A stretch of DNA of 64,000 nucleotides from Hymenobacter negativus (GCF_017571495.1 NZ_JAGETZ010000002.1:558001-622000), one strand, 5' to 3'; positions 32,143-41,632 are shown, counted from the stretch's first letter. Numbers and translations: made by a program. The notes: generated from the letters alone by a model not told the origin.

Positions 32143-32973
32143 TTAGCCGCGGGGCATGGAAGTGCCGGGCTTGCCCGTTTTAGCTGCCGGGTGGAACATG
32201 GGGTCCACGGCATCCATATCGAGGAAGTGGGAAAATGTATCGCCGCGCAGGCCCAGGCGAATGGTTTCGAGGCTGACCACTTCGTTGGGAGCAATATTGC
32301 CGAGGTTCACGTTGGCGCCCAATAGCTTGATAAACCACACTTGTTGGGCTTTCTGGGGAGCTTCCCACAGGATTTTATCTGACGGAATTTTGGTCAGGAT
32401 TTCCTCTACCAGGCCTGAGCGCACCTCGCCGGTGCTGCGGAACAGGCCCACGTTGCCACCCTCGCGGGCTTCACCGATAACCTTGATAGCACCAGCAGCC
32501 AGTTCGGACTCCATCTGCGAAATCCACTTGTAGGGCGGAATGATTTTTTCCGCGTCCTTCGAGCCTACTTCGCTCAGTACGCGCACCGACTTGCTCAACT
32601 CACGGATGTACTCGCACTTGCGTTCATGGTCCAGGTCGATGCTGCCATCCGACACCTCGGCGTATTCCATGCCGTAGGTATCCAGCAAGCGGCGGTAATC
32701 ATCGAACTGGTTGCGGATAATAAAGGCTTCGAACAGCGTACCGCCGAAATAAACCGGAATGTTGGCTTCACGATAAATTTCGAGCTTACGCTTGAGGTTA
32801 GGCACCACATAGGAAGTGGCCCAGCCCAGCTTCACCACGTCGGTATAAGCGCCGCCTACTTCCAGAAAGTCTTCTACTTCGCGCAGGCTCATGCCCTTGT
32901 CCATCACCATGGTATAGCCCTGTTCGCGGGGCTTGGTGGTGCGCTCGGGTAGTTGAGAAAGGTCGTAATTCAT
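32143..32973 (-). CDS. phosphosulfolactate synthase (ComA family)
   Basis: The 276-residue protein matches the ComA family along its length: MVMDKGMSLREVEDFLEVGG, VKLGWATSYV, IPVYFGGTLFEAF, VSDGSIDLDHERKCEYI (in part: VSDGSIDL), VLSEVGSKD, IKVIGEAREGGNVGLF (in part: EAREGGNVG) and LWEAPQKAQQVWFIKLLG (in part: WEAPQKAQQVWFI). The enzyme adds sulfite to phosphoenolpyruvate, giving (R)-phosphosulfolactate, first described in coenzyme M synthesis in methanogens. A bacterium of this type makes no coenzyme M; a role in sulfonate or sulfonolipid precursor supply is possible. No partner genes are adjacent. Confidence 0.9.
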   Translation of the reverse strand: MNYDLSQLPERTTKPREQGYTMVMDKGMSLREVEDFLEVGGAYTDVVKLGWATSYVVPNLKRKLEIYREANIPVYFGGTLFEAFIIRNQFDDYRRLLDTYGMEYAEVSDGSIDLDHERKCEYIRELSKSVRVLSEVGSKDAEKIIPPYKWISQMESELAAGAIKVIGEAREGGNVGLFRSTGEVRSGLVEEILTKIPSDKILWEAPQKAQQVWFIKLLGANVNLGNIAPNEVVSLETIRLGLRGDTFSHFLDMDAVDPMFHPAAKTGKPGTSMPRG

Positions 32974-33041
32974 TAATGTTCAGTGAAAAGATAGGGGATT
33001 AAAACTGGTCTGCTTACCGCCGGAAGGGGGTGGAGCGGCAA

Positions 33042-33072
33042 AGAAAAACCGCCCGTCGACTGACGGGCGGTT
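33042..33072 (-). terminator. terminator after the TPR gene
   Basis: AACCGCCCGTC and GACGGGCGGTT (33047-33072) with a 4-base loop; on the minus strand a T-run follows. Confidence 0.8.
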
Positions 33073-33097
33073 ACAAAAGTAGCTTCAAGCTGAAATG

Positions 33098-34495
33098 TTA
33101 TTTCCGAAACTGCTCAATGAGCCGTTTCAAGCCAGGCTGCTCACGCAGTTGCGGGAAGTAGTCGAATAACAGCACGTGCTGTTCATAATTGAGTGTGAGC
33201 GCCGTCTCGAGTACGCCGTATGCTTCCTTCATGCGGCCATCAGCCAACAGGTAAGCGCACAGCATATAATGAAAATGCGCTTCGTGCGGATGCAACTCCA
33301 CGGCGTGGCGCACCAAGTCCACTGCTTCCGCAAAGTGCCCTTGCTCGTAGAGAATGGCGCTCCAACTCACCCAACCCTGCACGTCGTCGGGTGCTACTTC
33401 AGTAGCTTTCTCGTATGATTCCAGCGCGCTCACCACGTTGCCTACATGGTTTTCGGCTGCACCCAATGCCGACCAATACTCCCCGCTATCGCCATACAGT
33501 TCCGTCGCCTTGCGGAAATAATGAATGGCTTCGAACCAACGGCCCTGCTCCTGAAGCAACACACCCTGACCAAACCACGCCTCGTCCATCTCCGGATTCA
33601 GTTCCAGGGCCATGCGGTAGTATTTGCGGGCGGGCTCCCACTCGCGCAGCTTCTCGTAGCACTCACCAATATTGCAGAGGGCCTCATCGGTTGGCTGACC
33701 AGTAGGGTAGGCCTGCTCGAACTCACCAATGGCCTTGCGGTAGTCCTGCTGACAGACAAACGTATCGGCCAGCCAGTGATGAGCATCGTAGAAATCGGCC
33801 CGGATGGTAACGGCAAAATCAAACGCCTCGGCAGCTTTGGTAAAGTCTTCGCGGCGGTACCAGTATTGGCCCAGGTTATACCATGCCGTGGGGGAGTATG
33901 GGTCTTCGTCAGTAAAACGTCTGAAGAACTCCTCGTGCTCTTCCAAGCGGCCTGTAATGTCGAGGCAGTGCAACAGCTCCTGTACCCCGGTTTCGTTATC
34001 GGGGTTAAGGCGCAGGCTTTGCTTGTAGTGCTTGGCCGCACTCTTAAACTTTTGCCAGCTCTGAAAAGCCAGGCCGAGGTTGAAATGGATATCCTCTCGC
34101 TCGGGTTCCTGCTCCAGGCCAGCCCGGAAAAACTCTACAGCCAGCGCAAATTCGCCGCGCTGCGTGCTGATGATGCCGCGCGTCACGGCCACATCGGCAT
34201 TGGTCGGGTCGAGGGCCGCTACGGCGTCAATCTGGCGCTCAGCTTCGGTGTAGTCACCGCGCATGGCCATCACTTGAGCCCGGTCGATGAGTAGCTCAGT
34301 AGAAAAGGGATATTGTCCAAGTGCAGCCTCACAGGCTTGCAGGGCTTTGTCGAATTCAGCGTTGGTGACGTAGTGGTCGATGATGTTCTCGAAGTCTTCC
34401 AAGTCGAAGAAAACGGGCTCTTGCTGGGCTAGCATACGCTCGAAACGACGCACGGTATCCAGAACGGCCCGGGGGTTTTCAAAATTTTCGTTCAT
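33098..34495 (-). CDS. tetratricopeptide-repeat protein, cytoplasmic
   Basis: From the ATG at 34495 the product is 465 residues (two more from 34501). Nearly the whole length consists of about ten TPR-like 34-residue repeats: for example FELALEACEAALGQYPFS-like helices, VAVTRGIISTQRGEFALAVEFFRAGLE (in part: RGEFALAVEFFRAGLE), AWYNLGQYWYRREDFTKAAEAF (in part: YRREDFTKAAEAF), ALCNIGECYEKLREWEPARKYY and AWFGQGVLLQEQGRWFEAIHYF. There is no signal peptide. TPRs form protein-binding superhelices; the partner is not evident. It lies alone between the phosphosulfolactate synthase and SDR genes. Confidence 0.88.
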   Translation of the reverse strand: MNENFENPRAVLDTVRRFERMLAQQEPVFFDLEDFENIIDHYVTNAEFDKALQACEAALGQYPFSTELLIDRAQVMAMRGDYTEAERQIDAVAALDPTNADVAVTRGIISTQRGEFALAVEFFRAGLEQEPEREDIHFNLGLAFQSWQKFKSAAKHYKQSLRLNPDNETGVQELLHCLDITGRLEEHEEFFRRFTDEDPYSPTAWYNLGQYWYRREDFTKAAEAFDFAVTIRADFYDAHHWLADTFVCQQDYRKAIGEFEQAYPTGQPTDEALCNIGECYEKLREWEPARKYYRMALELNPEMDEAWFGQGVLLQEQGRWFEAIHYFRKATELYGDSGEYWSALGAAENHVGNVVSALESYEKATEVAPDDVQGWVSWSAILYEQGHFAEAVDLVRHAVELHPHEAHFHYMLCAYLLADGRMKEAYGVLETALTLNYEQHVLLFDYFPQLREQPGLKRLIEQFRK

Positions 34496-34657
34496 GCGCA
34501 TAAAGTCGCAGTTAAGTGGATTAATCGGGTTTCGTAACCGGCCAACATCAGCAGCAGATGCTTTACACCAAGCCGCTGGCAGGCGCCGCGTACTCCACTT
34601 TCTAGTTCGATATCAATAGTAACAAATATTGGGCAAAACCGTGCAATCGGGTTCTAG

Positions 34658-35680
34658 CTAAGATACGAAGGCCGCAACAGAATGGGTCGCCTTGGTGACC
34701 AGTTCACCAGCGCACCACGCTAAAGTCTCAGCTAACGGACGGAATGTTAGGCTGGTATGACTTTGCACTTTGTCGTGGCGATACACCACTGGCTGTCGCC
34801 CCGCACGGGCTGTGTCCTTAGTAATGAGCGGCCGGGCCCCTGTGAGCACTGCCCGTGCATGCTCCAGCCGCCAGATAACTTCTGCAGCCCAGTCAGGTAC
34901 GGCCATCGTGGGAGGCCGGCGCTCCAAAGCCGCCGCCGCTTGCCGGAAAAAGTCAGCCAGCGGCACTGCTTCAGCACTCAGAATATAACGTTCCCCACTC
35001 AATGCAGTCTGGTCGAGTGCCAGGGCCAGCAATTGCGCTACCACGTCGCGCACATCCACAAAATTGATGAGGCCTCGCGTATAGAAACGGTGCTGCTGAT
35101 GAGCGTAGCGCAGCAAACGGGTACTGCTGCGATTCCAGTTGCCGGGCCCTAGCACCACCGAAGGATTTACCACCACAGCCGACAACCCTTCGGCCACGCC
35201 ACGCCACACCTCCAACTCGCCCAGGTATTTAGATGTAGCATAGGCCGGATGGGCCGCACCCAAGTCCCAGGTAGCCTTCTCGGTAACCGGCAGCCGGCCG
35301 TCAGGGCCCACAGTACTACCCGCCGCCGGCCCGCCCAGTGCTGCCACCGACGATACGTGCGCCAGCCGAACGCCCGGTCGTTCCAGGCAGGCATCGACCA
35401 CGGCGGCAGTGCCCTGCACGTTCACGGAGAGCAACAAGTCTTCATCCTGCGGCGCGTAGGATACCAGCCCGGCGCAGTGAAAAACGTGCGTTACGTCTGG
35501 TGTAAGTGCCGCCCGCAGTTGTTCGGTGTCGAGCAGGTCGCCGGCCAGCCATTCCACGCCCGGTGCGCCATCTGTGGGCACAGCACCCCGGTGCAATGCC
35601 CGCACCGCCAGCCCGCGCGCCCGTAGCGCCCGCAACAAAAACGAGCCAATAAGGCCGGTGCCACCGGTAACGAAAACCAT
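34658..35680 (-). CDS. extended SDR / NAD-dependent epimerase-dehydratase
   Basis: The 340-residue protein begins MVFVTGGTGLIGSFLL, the TGxxGxxG cofactor loop. Asp in GDLLDTEQL, HVFHCAGLVSY, VSSVAALGG, and the YxxxK pair in YATSKYLGELE complete the extended SDR. The substrate-binding C-terminal half is standard. Such enzymes act on nucleotide sugars, flavonoid-like or steroid-like substrates; the substrate cannot be told. It lies 98 bp downstream of the CpsB-type phosphatase on the same strand, so it could be read with the polysaccharide operon. Confidence 0.88.
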   Translation of the reverse strand: MVFVTGGTGLIGSFLLRALRARGLAVRALHRGAVPTDGAPGVEWLAGDLLDTEQLRAALTPDVTHVFHCAGLVSYAPQDEDLLLSVNVQGTAAVVDACLERPGVRLAHVSSVAALGGPAAGSTVGPDGRLPVTEKATWDLGAAHPAYATSKYLGELEVWRGVAEGLSAVVVNPSVVLGPGNWNRSSTRLLRYAHQQHRFYTRGLINFVDVRDVVAQLLALALDQTALSGERYILSAEAVPLADFFRQAAAALERRPPTMAVPDWAAEVIWRLEHARAVLTGARPLITKDTARAGRQPVVYRHDKVQSHTSLTFRPLAETLAWCAGELVTKATHSVAAFVS

Positions 35681-35778
35681 ATGATTAATGATTATTGGTT
35701 AACGAATAGTGATTAATGGTATGCGTAGCCGGGATTTGAAGCTTTGCCAATTAACCGCGAAACGTTAACCGCGACATG

Positions 35779-36564
35779 TCAAAGCGTGTTATTGAGCAAT
35801 GGCAGATTCAGTACCTTTTCCAAGTGCGGCTGGGGAATGGTACGTTTCAGCAGGGTATCGGCGTGGCGCAAGTGGTGCGCGTCGGTCCCCACAAAATCAA
35901 CCATGCCAGCGTCAATGAGCTGTTCGGCTACTTTTTTGGCGGCAGGGGAGTAGTAGCCCGCCAGCGAGTTCAGGTTCACTTGCAGTAATACCCCATAGTC
36001 GCGGCGCATTTTCTCAATATCGCTAAAACGCCCGTAGAGGTAGGTATAGCGCTCCGGATGAGCCAGTACGGGCCGATAACCCTGTGATTTCATTTCAAAG
36101 ATGATTTCGAACAGGTTGAGCGGCTCGTTCATATACGACGTCTCGAACAGCAGGTACCGCTTGTCGCCACCAAAAGTGAGCATTTCAGTGCCATCGGTGA
36201 GCTTGCGCCCCAAAAACTCATCAAGGTAATATTCGGCAGCGCACTCAAGCACCACATCATCTAGACCTGCAGAGGAAGCTGCCTCCCGCAGAAGCTGCAG
36301 TGCCGCCCGAATGCCTTCCGGCGTGTTCTTATAAAAGTCCCCCATGATGTGGGGCGTCATTATCAGCTTGCGGTAGCCAAGCGCGCGCAATGCCCGCAAC
36401 AGGTCTAGCGAATGCTCCACCGTTTCGGCACCATCGTCGAGGCCGGGCAGCAGATGGGAGTGCATGTCGGCCCCTAGCTTGGCCAATAGCTGGCTAGGCA
36501 CAAGGGTAGCAGGCGCCGCGGAAGAGGTGGCACCGCCAAAAAGCCGTTGCCAGAGCGTAGCCAT
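35779..36564 (-). CDS. CpsB/YwqE-type tyrosine-protein phosphatase (PHP fold)
   Basis: The 261-residue product has DMHSHLLPGLDDGAET near its start, the metal-binding His pair and Asp of the PHP fold, then TPHIMGDFY, LECAAEYYLD, LLFETSYM, PVLAHPERYTYL and FVGTDAHH, each placing metal ligands expected for the family. CpsB-type phosphatases dephosphorylate the tyrosine cluster of BY-kinases and so help set polysaccharide length and export. The BY-kinase gene is 11 bp upstream in the same operon, which supports this partner. The gene ends the promoter-proximal part of the operon. Confidence 0.93.
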   Translation of the reverse strand: MATLWQRLFGGATSSAAPATLVPSQLLAKLGADMHSHLLPGLDDGAETVEHSLDLLRALRALGYRKLIMTPHIMGDFYKNTPEGIRAALQLLREAASSAGLDDVVLECAAEYYLDEFLGRKLTDGTEMLTFGGDKRYLLFETSYMNEPLNLFEIIFEMKSQGYRPVLAHPERYTYLYGRFSDIEKMRRDYGVLLQVNLNSLAGYYSPAAKKVAEQLIDAGMVDFVGTDAHHLRHADTLLKRTIPQPHLEKVLNLPLLNNTL

Positions 36565-36575
36565 TGTAATAGTCG

Positions 36576-39086
36576 TTAAGAGAACATCTTCTTCACTTTC
36601 TCACCGAAGGTGAGCGTCTTGGTAGTCGGTTCCTCGTAGTAGCCTTGCCCATAAGCCCCGTATCCGTACCCGTACCCGTACCCGTACCCGTACCCATAGC
36701 CGTATCCATAGCCGCCGCCAGACTGCGCATCATTTAGAATAGTACACATGCGGGTGAAGTTGTTGCTGCGCATAAGCCGATTCATGTTCTTGATGAAGGC
36801 TTTACGCGAGTATCCGGCTCGCACAATATAGAGTGGGATGTCTGCCTTGCGCATAATCAGGATGCCATCTGTAACCAAGCCTACGGGCGGCGTATCAATC
36901 AGAATTACGTCGTAAGTCTTGAATAACTCTTGAACCATGCCATCGAACCGGTCGCTCAAAATGAGCTCAGATGGGTTGGGCGGCGTTGGGCCGGCTGAGA
37001 TGAACTGCAACGTGTCGATAGACGTGGGCTGAATACACTCCTGTACAGTGTGACGCTCGATGAGGATGGTGCTTACCCCACGCGTATTTTCGGCTCCGAA
37101 GGCCAGGTTCACCTTTGGCTTACGCATGTCCAGGTCCAGAATAATTACCTTTTGGCCCGAGAGCGCAATGATGCCTCCCAGGTTCACCGTAACGAAGGTT
37201 TTACCCTCGCCAGAAATCGTAGACGTTACCGAAATCAAGCGCTTCTTTTTGGAAGAGCTGATGAAATCCAAGTTGGTTCGAATGGAGCGAATAGACTCAG
37301 AAATGGCCGACTTAGGGTTTTTGTCCACCACCAAGCGCGATACCTCCATTTTGTCCTTATCGTAGGTCGGGATAATGCCCAATACCGATGCTTTGGTGTT
37401 GCGCTCCAACTCCCGCACATTTGTCACGGTGTTGTGCATGAAGTAGCGCACCGCAATCAGGCCCAGGCCTAATAGCAGGCCTCCTGCTAGCCCCACTGCA
37501 TACACTAGCAAACGATTTGGAAAGAGGGGCTCCTGTGGTGTGGAAGCTGGCGATAGAATTTGGAAATCGGCGGTGATGCCGGCATTGCTCATATTGTATT
37601 CAATCTCTCTTTGCTTAAGTTGCAAGTAGGATTCCTCCGCTAGGTTCAATGCTCGCTTTAAGCGGTCTAGTTCGGTGCCTTTGTTGGGTAGTCCTTCCAG
37701 TATGCGTTGAATTTCACTACGCTGCTGATCCAATTGATTGATGCCTGACCGTAACAATTCCTGATTTTGGCGCAGCAACCGTTTAATACTGTTACGCGCA
37801 TATGCAATCTTAGCTTGTGCTGCCTGTACTACTTCCGTCTTATCAGTATAAGAGCGCGAAAGACGTCGCAGGTCATATTGAAGCCCGTTTAATTCGGTCA
37901 GCTGGCTGCTTAGTAAGGGGTCTCCAATTGAAGCAAGTGCTGGAATACTTTGCTCAATAGTCTGATTTTCGTCGCGGGTAAGGTACTCTTGATTAGCCAT
38001 CTGAGCCACTTGGCTCAGTAAATTCAGCTTTTCTTCAATCAGAGTTCGGTCAGCTTTAAGCTTTTCTAGCTTATCGTTCAGCACACCCAACTCCGCTTTG
38101 ACATCATAAGTACCCGAACGCTGCACAAAATCCTGTAAGCGCCCTTCGGCTTCTTGTAAGCTCGCACTATTATCCTTTAGAATTTGAGCTAGGAATAGCA
38201 GCGTTTTACGCGAGCCTTCTGTCTTACGAGCTACCTTTTCAGCTAGGTACACCGAATCAATTTTATTCACGATTACCCTCGCTTTTGCTGGATTATAATC
38301 GTTGAAAGAAATACCAATAGTGTTGGCATCAGGGTTCACAATCTCAACCGTAAGGTTTTTGTTGAGAAAGGCATTCACGGTGTTCTCATCCTGCACCGTG
38401 AAATGATAATTACCATCCAGTGAGTTCTCCTTAAGGTTGGGAGTTGATAGGATTTGCAAGCTGATACCTGGTAACTCAATTTGCTGCCCTAGAGCATATT
38501 CACCGCCCTGCGGTTTGCCCTGACCGACGAAGTCAAGTTTGAAACGCTGTAAGCTTATGAATTTCAAATTGAACTTGCGATTATATAGCGACGGGTCAGT
38601 GATTTTATAGACTACACGAAACGGAGAAGTGCCGTACATTTCCGACTCGAGTACTGTGCCTTGAACGTAATAATTCACGTCCAGCGCCAAGGAGTCCTTC
38701 AACTGCTGGTAGATGATGCCAGATTTAATCAACTCAACCTCACCGGCGAGTTTTGTCCCTCTGGGTTTGTCGAGGGCTGTATTGACCTGGGCAAATCCCA
38801 ATGCATCACCTACATTGCGCTCATCAATTTTGAGCAGGGAGGCCGATTTATAAACTGGTTTAGTATAGCGCAAATACAACCAAGAGGCTGTTACTCCCAG
38901 AATAACCAGCAATATCAGCCATAGCAAGCTGCGCCGGGCCACTAGCACCAACGTAGCCAAATCCAACGTGGCACCCTCTTCCTCTGGTTCGCTAGCTACT
39001 ACAGTGGGGCCCGCAGTCGGCTCGCCCCCCCCGCCTGTAGCATTGCGGATAAGCTCTTCTAACTCCGAGTTTTCGTTAACAGCCAT
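36576..39086 (-). CDS. polysaccharide co-polymerase / BY-kinase (Wzc-like)
   Basis: The 836-residue protein has the fused Wzc layout. Residues 54-75 (SLLWLILLVILGVTASWLYL, in part) are the first membrane segment. A Wzz-type periplasmic domain with coiled coils follows (EAEGRLQDFVQRSG, ELDRLKRALNLAEESYLQLKQREIEYN, in part: LAEESYLQLKQREI). The second membrane segment is near 525-550 (LLVYAVGLAGGLLLGLGLIAV). The cytoplasmic kinase has Walker A SGEGKTFV (about 624-631), Walker A' LDLDMRKPK and Walker B ILIDTPPVG. The tail is an array of nine Gly-Tyr pairs followed by GAYGQGYYEEP, the tyrosine cluster that is autophosphorylated. It controls export and polymerisation of surface polysaccharide together with the Wza-like protein and the CpsB-type phosphatase. 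Confidence 0.96.
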   Translation of the reverse strand: MAVNENSELEELIRNATGGGGEPTAGPTVVASEPEEEGATLDLATLVLVARRSLLWLILLVILGVTASWLYLRYTKPVYKSASLLKIDERNVGDALGFAQVNTALDKPRGTKLAGEVELIKSGIIYQQLKDSLALDVNYYVQGTVLESEMYGTSPFRVVYKITDPSLYNRKFNLKFISLQRFKLDFVGQGKPQGGEYALGQQIELPGISLQILSTPNLKENSLDGNYHFTVQDENTVNAFLNKNLTVEIVNPDANTIGISFNDYNPAKARVIVNKIDSVYLAEKVARKTEGSRKTLLFLAQILKDNSASLQEAEGRLQDFVQRSGTYDVKAELGVLNDKLEKLKADRTLIEEKLNLLSQVAQMANQEYLTRDENQTIEQSIPALASIGDPLLSSQLTELNGLQYDLRRLSRSYTDKTEVVQAAQAKIAYARNSIKRLLRQNQELLRSGINQLDQQRSEIQRILEGLPNKGTELDRLKRALNLAEESYLQLKQREIEYNMSNAGITADFQILSPASTPQEPLFPNRLLVYAVGLAGGLLLGLGLIAVRYFMHNTVTNVRELERNTKASVLGIIPTYDKDKMEVSRLVVDKNPKSAISESIRSIRTNLDFISSSKKKRLISVTSTISGEGKTFVTVNLGGIIALSGQKVIILDLDMRKPKVNLAFGAENTRGVSTILIERHTVQECIQPTSIDTLQFISAGPTPPNPSELILSDRFDGMVQELFKTYDVILIDTPPVGLVTDGILIMRKADIPLYIVRAGYSRKAFIKNMNRLMRSNNFTRMCTILNDAQSGGGYGYGYGYGYGYGYGYGYGAYGQGYYEEPTTKTLTFGEKVKKMFS
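36659..36712 (-). repeat. hexanucleotide tandem array coding for the Gly-Tyr tail
   Basis: Nine 6-bp units; five are identical (CGTACC on the plus strand, 36665-36694) and four are near-identical (CGTATC, CATAGC). On the minus strand each unit encodes Gly-Tyr, so copy number changes never shift the frame but change the number of tyrosines. Confidence 0.9.
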
Positions 39087-39142
39087 CTAGAATAAGGATT
39101 GTTAGCCTAAGCCAAGTATGATAAACAACCGCTAAATCGAAT

Positions 39143-40096
39143 TTAGCGGGTCACGTAGCTGATAAGGAAGAAAGTAGTAGTAGTAATCAACGAAACAAAG
39201 CTGATAACAGGTGCGGCATCGGTCAGGGCTTCGAGCACCGGGCGACGCACCGGTTCGACGTAAACAATGTCGTTTGGCTCCATCTGTAGGTTGGCTCGGC
39301 GCATGCCATCAAGCGTTGAAAGGTCAATCTGCTGCACTCGCGGGTTTTTCAGGTCGCCTCGGATAATGCGGATATTGGTTGCCTTGCCTCCAAAGCGGTA
39401 CAAGCTACCACCACCACCTCCGTTGCTGCTACCGCCACCCCCGTCAATGCCACCGGCCAGGGCCAGTACTTCAAGCAGGTTCATGTTATCGTTGGCCAAG
39501 GGAATTACTTGACCCCCTGGTGCTCCTAGTACAAACACCCGGTTGTTCGTAACCCGAGTCGTTACAAAGGATTCCTTGTAATACACATCGTAGCGAACCT
39601 TCAAAACACTATCGGCTTGTAAAAGCGACAGGCCGCTGACCTTCACGCGGTTCACAAGCGGGAGGAATACGGTTCCATCCGCCTGCACCAGAAATGCTGT
39701 GCCAATGGATGTGGCGCCGGCACCCTGCCCAACGTTCCGCTGCCCACCTCCCGCGCGGCTACTTCCGCTGCTGGTAGAGGGTGCGGGAGAGGTGGTGGCT
39801 CCGCCGCTGGGTTCGCCAAAGTGCAGCTCGCCATTGGGGTCCAGAATTCGTTCACCCCGGTTAGTGTTCACCCGCACTTCGAGAAAATCGTTGGGCTGAA
39901 TAAGGTAGTTGCGCTCGGTACGGTTGCGGGCAATGCGCAGCTTGGAGCTATCCAGCTGCTGTCCTTGCTTATCGGTAAGCCGGAACATGACGCGCTGGTT
40001 GAAGTACCGGTTCGAGGCGCACGATGAGAAAAGCAGCAGCACTGGCAGTGCAAGCAGCCCCAATCGCCCAAGGCGATAAATGAAAGAAGTCGGCAT
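39143..40096 (-). CDS. polysaccharide export lipoprotein (Wza-like)
   Basis: From the ATG at 40096 the product is 317 residues. A lipoprotein signal (LLALPVLLLFSSC) is followed by the polysaccharide-export domain: YLIQPNDFLEVRV near residue 65, a Gly/Ser/Thr-rich insert (about 95-130) that is unusual, then GTVFLPLVNRVKVSGLS, the SLBB-type domain (VFVLGAPGGQVIPLANDNMNLLEVLALAGGI, in part: LLEVLALAGGI), a second Gly-rich insert, and PNDIVYVEPVRR. The C-terminus has a hydrophobic segment (FVSLITTTTFFLIS) as expected for the outer-membrane helix. It is the first gene of the operon with the BY-kinase and CpsB. Confidence 0.92.
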   Translation of the reverse strand: MPTSFIYRLGRLGLLALPVLLLFSSCASNRYFNQRVMFRLTDKQGQQLDSSKLRIARNRTERNYLIQPNDFLEVRVNTNRGERILDPNGELHFGEPSGGATTSPAPSTSSGSSRAGGGQRNVGQGAGATSIGTAFLVQADGTVFLPLVNRVKVSGLSLLQADSVLKVRYDVYYKESFVTTRVTNNRVFVLGAPGGQVIPLANDNMNLLEVLALAGGIDGGGGSSNGGGGGSLYRFGGKATNIRIIRGDLKNPRVQQIDLSTLDGMRRANLQMEPNDIVYVEPVRRPVLEALTDAAPVISFVSLITTTTFFLISYVTR

Positions 40097-40177
40097 GAAG
40101 GCCAATTAGAGCGAAATCAAACGGGTAAAACGGGAAATTTTTTCGAACCCGCAGGGCAGATATGCCCCAAAAAGCCT

Positions 40178-40208
40178 CAAAAGTAACGCTTTTGCCGCGC
40201 CCATTCAA
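40178..40208 (-). promoter_or_regulatory. polysaccharide operon promoter (TTG-N20-TACTTTTG)
   Basis: On the minus strand TTG (40208-40206), 20 bases, TACTTTTG (40185-40178). The spacing equals the rplU and 27819 promoters. Expected start near 40172, leader about 75 bases. Confidence 0.8.
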
Positions 40209-40336
40209 GGCCAGGTACTTGGCCGGCTCGTTCCCAACTGCCAGAGCCGTACTTTCGTGGAGCCAAAACCAGCTATTAATGGTTCAGGTAATCATTCACC
40301 GGACATTCTCCCAAATCCCACCCCAGTTCCCTTTTT

Positions 40337-41482
40337 ATGGAAGCCGTAGCCACCGAAAACCAAACCATGATAGCGCAGATGGTGCGCGATTTTGGCGCCC
40401 AGCACATCAAACCCAACATGATGAAATGGGATGAGAGCCAGGAATTCCCCGCCGACGTTTTCCATAAACTCGGCGAACTGGGCTTGATGGGGGTGCTCGT
40501 GCCCCAGGAATACGGTGGGGCAGGCTTTGGCTACGTCGAGTATGTGACGGCAATTGTCGAGCTCTCTAAAATTGACGGCAGCATTGGCTTGAGCATGGCT
40601 GCTCACAACTCGCTCTGCACGGGTCACATTCTGCAGCACGCCTCCGAAGAGCAGAAACACAAGTACTTACCCAAACTGGCCAGCGGCGAGTGGATTGGTG
40701 CCTGGGGCCTCACCGAGCCCAACACGGGTTCCGATGCGGGCAATATGCGCACTACGGCTGTGCTCGACGAAAGCGGTGATTACTACATTATAAACGGGGC
40801 CAAAAACTTCATTACCCATGGCAAGTCCGGCAATGTAGCCGTGGTTATTGCTCGTACCGGTGAAGTAGGCGACTCCCATGGTATGACGGCTTTCATTGTG
40901 GAGCGCGGCACGCCGGGCTTTGCTGGTGGCCGAAAGGAAGACAAGCTGGGCATGCGCGCCTCCGAAACCACGGAAATGATTTTCACCGACTGCAAAGTGC
41001 CCAGGGAAAATGTCATTGGCAAAGTGGGCGATGGCTTTGTTCAGAGCCTGAAGGTGCTCGATGGCGGCCGCATTAGCATCGCGGCGTTGAGCTTGGGCAT
41101 TGCGCAGGGTGCGCTGGAGGCAGCTACCAAATACAGTAAGGAGCGTTACCAGTTCAACCAGCCGATTAGCAATTTCCAAGGTATTTCCTTCAAGCTGGCT
41201 GATATGGCCACTGAGGTAGAAGCCGCCAGCCTGCTTACCTACCGCGCCGCCGACATGAAAGACCACGGCCTGAACGTAAACCTGGAATCGGCCATGGCCA
41301 AGCTGTATGCTTCAGAAGTTGCCGTGCGTACCGCCAACGAAGGCGTACAGATTTTCGGCGGCTACGGCTATACCAAAGACTACCCAGCTGAGAAATATTA
41401 CCGCGACGCCAAACTCTGCACCATTGGCGAAGGCACCAGCGAAATCCAGAAATTGGTGATTGCCCGCGCCCTGTTGAAGTAA
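40337..41482 (+). CDS. acyl-CoA dehydrogenase
   Basis: The 381-residue protein has the normal length of the family. [34 protein letters not shown] (in part: [12 protein letters not shown]) and the FAD-contacting segment [11 protein letters not shown] are the middle signature; the C-terminal helical domain includes [39 protein letters not shown] (in part: [17 protein letters not shown]) and [14 protein letters not shown], where the Glu of the first GEG is the usual position of the catalytic base. It removes hydrogens from acyl-CoA, probably short or branched chains, passing electrons to ETF. No other beta-oxidation gene is near. Confidence 0.95.
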   Translation: MEAVATENQTMIAQMVRDFGAQHIKPNMMKWDESQEFPADVFHKLGELGLMGVLVPQEYGGAGFGYVEYVTAIVELSKIDGSIGLSMAAHNSLCTGHILQHASEEQKHKYLPKLASGEWIGAWGLTEPNTGSDAGNMRTTAVLDESGDYYIINGAKNFITHGKSGNVAVVIARTGEVGDSHGMTAFIVERGTPGFAGGRKEDKLGMRASETTEMIFTDCKVPRENVIGKVGDGFVQSLKVLDGGRISIAALSLGIAQGALEAATKYSKERYQFNQPISNFQGISFKLADMATEVEAASLLTYRAADMKDHGLNVNLESAMAKLYASEVAVRTANEGVQIFGGYGYTKDYPAEKYYRDAKLCTIGEGTSEIQKLVIARALLK

Positions 41483-41590
41483 AAGCCACAAATGATTTCC
41501 ATTTCGACGGATAAAGCAGGTTTTGAATTTCCGGCTGTAAGGAATAATAGCCAAAATAGCTCTTATTAATGCGTCAGATACGGAACCGCA

Positions 41591-41629
41591 AAAAATCTGT
41601 TAAAACCGTTAGAATCTGTTAAATCTGTG
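41591..41629. repeat. short AATCTG-type direct repeats upstream of rpsU
   Basis: AATCTGTTAA-like words recur three times in about 40 bp ahead of the rpsU promoter. Words of the same type occur in the 49842-50043 inverted repeat. Confidence 0.45.
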
Positions 41630-41632
41630 CTT

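Noticed and set aside
40240..40260. TACTTTCG as promoter of the acyl-CoA dehydrogenase gene
   Set aside because: One base off TAnnTTTG with no TTG at 20 bases; too weak to list as a feature.
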